DNA from: Apoda limacodes
Taxonomy: Eukaryota; Arthropoda; Insecta; Lepidoptera; Limacodidae
Assembly (NCBI GenBank): GCA_946406115.1
Contig: OX291557.1
Coordinates: 9,890,501 to 9,954,500 of the forward strand
Reading direction: 5' to 3'
DNA: 64,000 nucleotides
The notes beneath the pieces were generated by a model. It had not been told where the DNA came from and ran no database searches. It saw nothing but the letters and a program-made list of their open reading frames with translations. The position numbers and the translations under genes are program-made. This document shows, piece after piece, positions 59,205-64,000 of the stretch (the first letter of the stretch is position 1; every line of letters begins with the position of its first letter).

Positions 59205-59345
59205 TCTACACTAATATTATCAAGAGGAAAGATTTGTATTTTTGTAGGTTTGTAACGAATAAACACAAAAACTAATGGACCGATTTCAATAATTCTTTAA
59301 CCATTAGAATGCTACATTATCCCTCAGTAACGTAGGCTATATTTA
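59205..59345 (+). mobile_element. Lep1-type Helitron, 5' part
   Basis: CTACACTAATATTATCAAGA, AATGGACCGATTTCAATAAT and CATTATCCCTCAGTAACGTA. A CGAAGCGGGGACGACACGCT end near 59764 may be its 3' part. Confidence 0.7.
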
Positions 59346-60286
59346 TAATTAGGAAAAATAAGGGATTCCTACTAAAACTTCAATAATGTAACCCAAGGTG
59401 TAAAAAAAAATTGCAACAAAACTACTATTAATGATAGAACAAAAAAATGTTCTACAATATTAAAGAACATATCAATATCTATAAAAAACTTTACCATACC
59501 ATATGTCCAATTATTATAGTTATAGAAATACCGACCAAAATTTTATTAATTCTTATCCAAATAAATCATTTTGTATTAAATACTGTTTCAACACCTGTAG
59601 ATTACTTTTTGTCAATCTAAACAAAATACTAATAGAAAAATAAACGCCCCGCCCGCGCCGTGGTCGACTCATTCGCGCAGTCGGCTTCCTGGTCCATCCC
59701 TTCGCAGCGGACGCAACCGACATTGAATATTTTGACTTTTTAAAAAAATAACAGTCCACCTGGGCGAAGCGGGGACGACACGCTAGTACTGAGATAAGAC
59801 GCATGCATTAAAGAATGTTTGTGCTAGTTTGCATATCTTAGCCCTTAATGATTTGATGTGATAAAACAGATAAGTACCAATGTCACAGCTCTGGAAGTAA
59901 CAAAATACCAAGACAAATGAAATATAGAGAACCGTCTCCTATATAAAGATGTTTGAAAAGGATTTTTTTAACCATTTACATATACTTATGGTGTTTATTT
60001 TTGTTCATTGTATTCGTCTTATTTACTCTATTATTGTAGGTATGAATTTCACCGATATATGGTGTTTATATTTGTTAATTGTATTCGTCTTATGACGCAT
60101 ACATATGTGGAGCCTATTAGTAATTCTGTTGTGCCTTTATCAGTTATTATCAGTAGTATGCCGTTCGAACCTCGTTACAACGTTTATGTTTACAAGCTGA
60201 TAATGTTTAAACGTGTAATGACATTTTGGAGAATTGTTTACACGCTATATGAATAAAATAAAGATATTAATATTCCGAATTTTATC

Positions 60287-60600
60287 CTACTAATATTATA
60301 AATGTGAAAATTTGTATGTCTGGATGGATGTTTGTTACTCAATCACGCTTCAACCATTGGACGGATCGGGATAAAACTTGGCATACATATATAGGTTAGG
60401 TCCTGGAATAGCATATACGCTACTTTTGATCCCTAAAAATCAAAAGTTCCTGCGTAAATAACTAACAGAGTTAAACGAACTATTGCTGCACCTATAGCCA
60501 TTCATTGGTATAACTAATTTATTAAATAATTGGAGTTAATTGAGGAGTTACACGCCGATAACCGAATTTAGGGCGGGCGGCCGCTGGCAAAGTGGCTTGG
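60287..60600 (+). mobile_element. Lep1-type Helitron
   Basis: Begins CTACTAATATTATAAATGTG, contains GGACGGATCGGGATAAAACT and CGCCGATAACCGAATTTAGG, ends in GGGCGGGCGGCCGCTGGCAA. Confidence 0.8.
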
Positions 60601-61254
60601 GAGTTTTGACGTATATTTGGATAGGTAAAAATACAAATTAGATTCCTAAAACTACCATTCTCGCTGACTTATACATAAAAAACCAAACGATAAGTTTTCC
60701 ATAATTCGTCGACCATGGTGCGTGGCGCTTGAAATATAGTCGCAATATCGGGAAAATAAGAAACACGTATTGTGGTGTGACCCGTTTACTTTACCTAAAT
60801 AATCTGTTAAGCAACCGAGACAATGTTTAGTGTAGAAGTTAAAATTGTTTCTTGGCTCCTACATGATAAAGGCATATAACTTATACCCTCGTTTTCCTTA
60901 CAATTTTTATCTTTAAAGAAAATTCTGAGCAGGAAGTGTCTTGTTTATGTTTGAATGAGTACAATAGTATTACCTAAAGAGAAAAAAAAACAGTATTTAC
61001 ATAATTTGATTTCAAGGATAATGAAAAAATTTTTTTTTTGTCTATTATTCATACACGCATGTTATGTATTCATTAAAAGAGATTTTGAGTAGAGGAGGAA
61101 TATATGAAATGTCTTCAAGTTGTAATTAAAAAATTTGATAATGACAGCCGCGCCCGCCATCGCATAACGCATTGCCAAAGTCTCTAATACATGTATACAT
61201 TCTATACATGTATATGTTTTGTTACCAGTTTTATGTAGGCCTTATTCCTCAAAA
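60601..61254. other. AT-rich stretch without recognisable features
   Basis: No ORF, RNA gene or repeat recognised. Confidence 0.5.
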
Positions 61255-61510
61255 AGGGGTTAGGTAACCGGTGGCTGGATACACACCCACATCACAATGT
61301 TGGGGACAGTCTTTTCGTGACAGGGGTAAACCCGTCGCCGCAACACTGCTTATGATGCAGTGTATACGTGGACTACAGTGGCTTTATGTTCCATTAGTGG
61401 TGAATTGCAAAATTTACAGGAATAAGTGGTCAAATTAAAGACCAGGGGGAACATAATATACCCCCTTTGCCTGTTTTATACGAACTATATGAAGTAAGTC
61501 AAGATTGGGC
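61255..61510 (-). repeat. Dispersed repeat, antisense copy of the 21885 family
   Basis: The reverse complement carries CACTGCATCATAAGCAGTGT followed by TGCGGCG, and GTGTGTATCCAGCCACCGGT. Confidence 0.6.
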
Positions 61511-62014
61511 TGGGGGAAACCAGTTTTATGTGTCCCTTAAATGTTTATTTCTTCGGCTGCATATCGACATAAATGAAGCTAATATCCTCTATCTATGTAT
61601 GTATACGTTAAAGCGATAATAGAATATAATTTATATTGTGTATGACAATAATAGGAATAAAAAAATCCATTCTGTTTCAGGTGTTCGAATTAGCTTTTAG
61701 TTTTGGTTCATGAGATTTTTAGTGTCCCGTAGGTACACAAATGGTGCCAATAACGGAGCCCTATTATATTATAAGCCAACGATACCTGTCGGTCTGCCTG
61801 AACATTAATGGGCTCTTAAGACCAAAATAGGTAGATGCTTCTTTTTTTTCCCCAGAATATTATATTTTATTATGGCAATTTTCCTAACAAATAATACGAC
61901 AAAAATTCATATAAAAAACATGTTTTAGTTGCTCTATCGTAAAAAATGGTAATACATATCTACCTTTAAGCTTCAAACGATTGTAGTGTAAACTCTAGTA
62001 AAACGACAAATAAT

Positions 62015-62106
62015 AAAAACCGGTCAAGTGCGAGGCGCACTCGTGTATTCTGTAAGTGGTACGTAAACCTCTATGCCCGAGTCCGGCTTGCACTTGGCCG
62101 GTTTTA
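62015..62106. mobile_element. 92-bp foldback related to the 57570 element
   Basis: AAAACCGGTCAAGTGCGAGG at the left and AAAACCGGCCAAGTGCAAGC on the right strand form arms of about 28 bp with 24 matches. Confidence 0.8.
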
Positions 62107-62444
62107 AAAAAATGTACACACTTGTATTACCTAAATTGGTAACTTGTCATTCTTGTATATTTTATTAGTATGATATTTGCTTGTTTAACTATTAAATGAT
62201 AAATTTATTATCGGTTTCACTATTTAATACGCTTGAGTAATTCCTTAGAGATAAACGAATGGGTTTTACAGATTGAGTAAGTCTGTATTTTTTAATCCGG
62301 TCTTATCGCATAAATTTGTTCTAATTGCGCGCTGTATTGCAAAAACAGGCGCAAGAAGATCGTTTCGTATCACTCGTGTCACGTAATATTTCATACATAG
62401 TCGATAACATTATTTTACCGTAGATTTTTGAATCACAGTTCCTA

Positions 62445-62650
62445 CAATGAGCTCCCTGCCAAGGTTTTCTGTAAGGACTACAGTATGGGGTTCTTCAAAA
62501 AAGAAGTTATAAGATTTCTGAAGGGTCGGCAACGCGCGAGTGATGCCCTTGGTGTTGCAAGCGTCCATAGGCTACGGTGACCGCTTACCATCAGGCGGAC
62601 CGTAGGCTTGTTTGCCACCTTAGTGGTATAAAAAAATAAAATAAAAAAAA
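62445..62650 (+). mobile_element. LINE family A, short 5'-truncated copy
   Basis: AATGAGCTCCCTGCCAAGGT, TTCTGAAGGGTCGGCAACGC, then the family 3' UTR and an A-rich end (AAAAAATAAAATAAAAAAAA). Close to the 38232 copy over its length. Confidence 0.9.
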
Positions 62651-63390
62651 TACTCACAAAAACATTTAATTGTTACGAATAAGTTCACACAGGTTAGCTT
62701 ACCAAGGAAAGGTCGTTCATATCACTAAAAAAGAATTTAAAAAACTCTGCAAGTGCTTATTGTACACGCATTAAGTGGGGGTTCCATAGATTGAGAATTA
62801 ATGCGGATATCTGAAAAACTTGTGCACAGCTTTTTTTAAAATTCCGCGAAAGAATTTTAAAATTATTCGAACTAAATTCCCTTTTTTTCACTTGTAATGT
62901 ATAATCTACTTACTATATTTTCCTTAGGTGTAGTATAAAGCACTATGTATCACTTGGGGTTAAATGTGATTCCTACCTCATGAGCATTTATATCAAACTA
63001 CACCCTCTTCGTTAGTTATCGGTCACTTTGACCCCTCGGTGAACATTGTATTATTACATTATATGATTAGGAACATTATACATATTTATAATACAGCCAG
63101 TTACTTGTTCATACAATGTTCGTGTAGGATCTCATTATTGAATAAACATTTAATAAAAATATACATTCCAAATTGAAATTACTTTTAGTCCTTAGGGATT
63201 AAAGTTTCTGTTTGCGAAGAACCAACTAGCTCTTTTTGAATAGATGCGATAAATTTAAAAGGTTCCTAATATGACGCAGGCACTAATAAGTAATAAATAA
63301 TATTCTAAAATTTAACCACTAAGAGATGGAGCGCTATTTGAAAGTTCGCATGCGATGGGAAAATTTGAATCGCGTTGCTAACTGCAGATG
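62651..63390. other. AT-rich stretch without recognisable features
   Basis: No gene or repeat recognised. Confidence 0.5.
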
Positions 63391-63393
63391 ATT

Positions 63394-63929
63394 TATACTA
63401 ATATTATAAAGAAGAAAGATTTGATTGTTTGTTTGTTTGTATTGAATTGGCTCCGAAACTACTGGACCGATTTGGAAAATTCTTTCACCATTAGAAGCCG
63501 ACATTATCCCTGATGAACATAGGCTACTTTTTACAGCGGGAAAATGCTTCATTCCTACGGGAAAACGGGAAATAGGGCAATAGGTTGTAAGAATTATCCT
63601 GCCGTAGGTACTTATCTTTTTTACGTAACTTCTAAATTTTATATGGGTATTTCGATGGTTTCCTGGATAATTTAAAAAACACAATTGGACCCGGTAAGTG
63701 GCGCTGCTGTCGGTGTGTCAACTACTATACGGCTTGACCGATTGGGTTGAAATCCATGTTCAAGTCCATTTGTATGTGTATTTCCATGGTTTCACAGACA
63801 CGAATGTATTATGCCATTAAGGAGGAAAGATTTGATTGCTTGTTTTTTTTCTATAATTAAGGAGTTGCCGTAAGCCTACGCCGATAACGAAATTTAGGGC
63901 GGGCAAAGCCGCTGGCAGAAGCTAGTCTG
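63394..63929 (+). mobile_element. Lep1-type Helitron, long variant
   Basis: Starts TATACTAATATTATAAAGAA, contains TACTGGACCGATTTGGAAAA and GACATTATCCCTGATGAACA, a second half with CAATTGGACCCGGTAAGTGG, and ends GGGCAAAGCCGCTGGCAGAA, then GCTAGTCTG. The 116-codon minus-strand frame across it (63334-63684) is repeat-derived. Confidence 0.85.
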
Positions 63930-64000
63930 TAATAAAATAAATTCTCTCAAATTAAGTTTTAGCGACCATGTAAATTTTCAAAGTTTGTTGCTAATGCAGA

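Overview
The window is eukaryotic, AT-rich and densely filled with transposon debris, and it looks like an insect genome, most likely Lepidoptera. The clade is inferred from repeats: Lep1-type Helitron copies (ends like CTACTAATATTATAA and a GC-rich 3' end before GCTAGT), several jockey/CR1/RTE LINE families with tails familiar from moths and butterflies, and tRNA-headed SINEs. Three host genes are supported. Their exon structures were assembled by hand from splice sites, reading phase and protein similarity.

Layout. (1) 1710-18336, + strand: an eight-exon nuclear receptor coactivator 5 (NCOA5) orthologue of 441 codons, with an N-terminal RRM, an RGG-rich segment, the NCOA5 anticodon-binding-like core and the conserved C-terminal helix. 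Its 9.4-kb second intron holds broken LINEs, a hAT transposase relic and a mariner nested in an antisense LINE. A 40-bp minisatellite sits in the last intron. (2) 18337-23115: spacer between convergent genes, with an antisense RTE 3' end, a decayed LINE and an unusual ~103-bp satellite in two opposed arms (20255-21475). (3) 23116-30924, - strand: CDC27/APC3, four exons, 707 residues, intact. Its introns carry a SINE, LINE ends and a TA-flanked MITE. (4) 31070-51480: a transposon-rich intergenic block with a nearly full-length CR1-like LINE (31570-35020), a minus-strand jockey with ORF1 (35240-37680), a long jockey-clade LINE (37681-41880) carrying a younger LINE insertion, and a hAT element inserted in the YADD box of another LINE. 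(5) 51855-52052, + strand: a coding exon of a TMEM184-family membrane protein; the remaining exons were not found downstream. The rest, to 64000, would be its intron and holds a Harbinger-like element, a hAT-Ac-like element, Helitron copies, SINEs and a truncated LINE.

The three host genes share no obvious pathway: RNA-binding nuclear coregulator, mitotic ubiquitin ligase subunit, membrane protein. Most open reading frames elsewhere are fragments of mobile elements with stops and frameshifts. No intact transposase or reverse transcriptase was found. The most interesting structures are the opposed satellite arms, the minisatellite apparently born from a LINE 3' tail, and several datable nested insertions with target-site duplications. 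I did not find a convincing new defence or enzymatic system.
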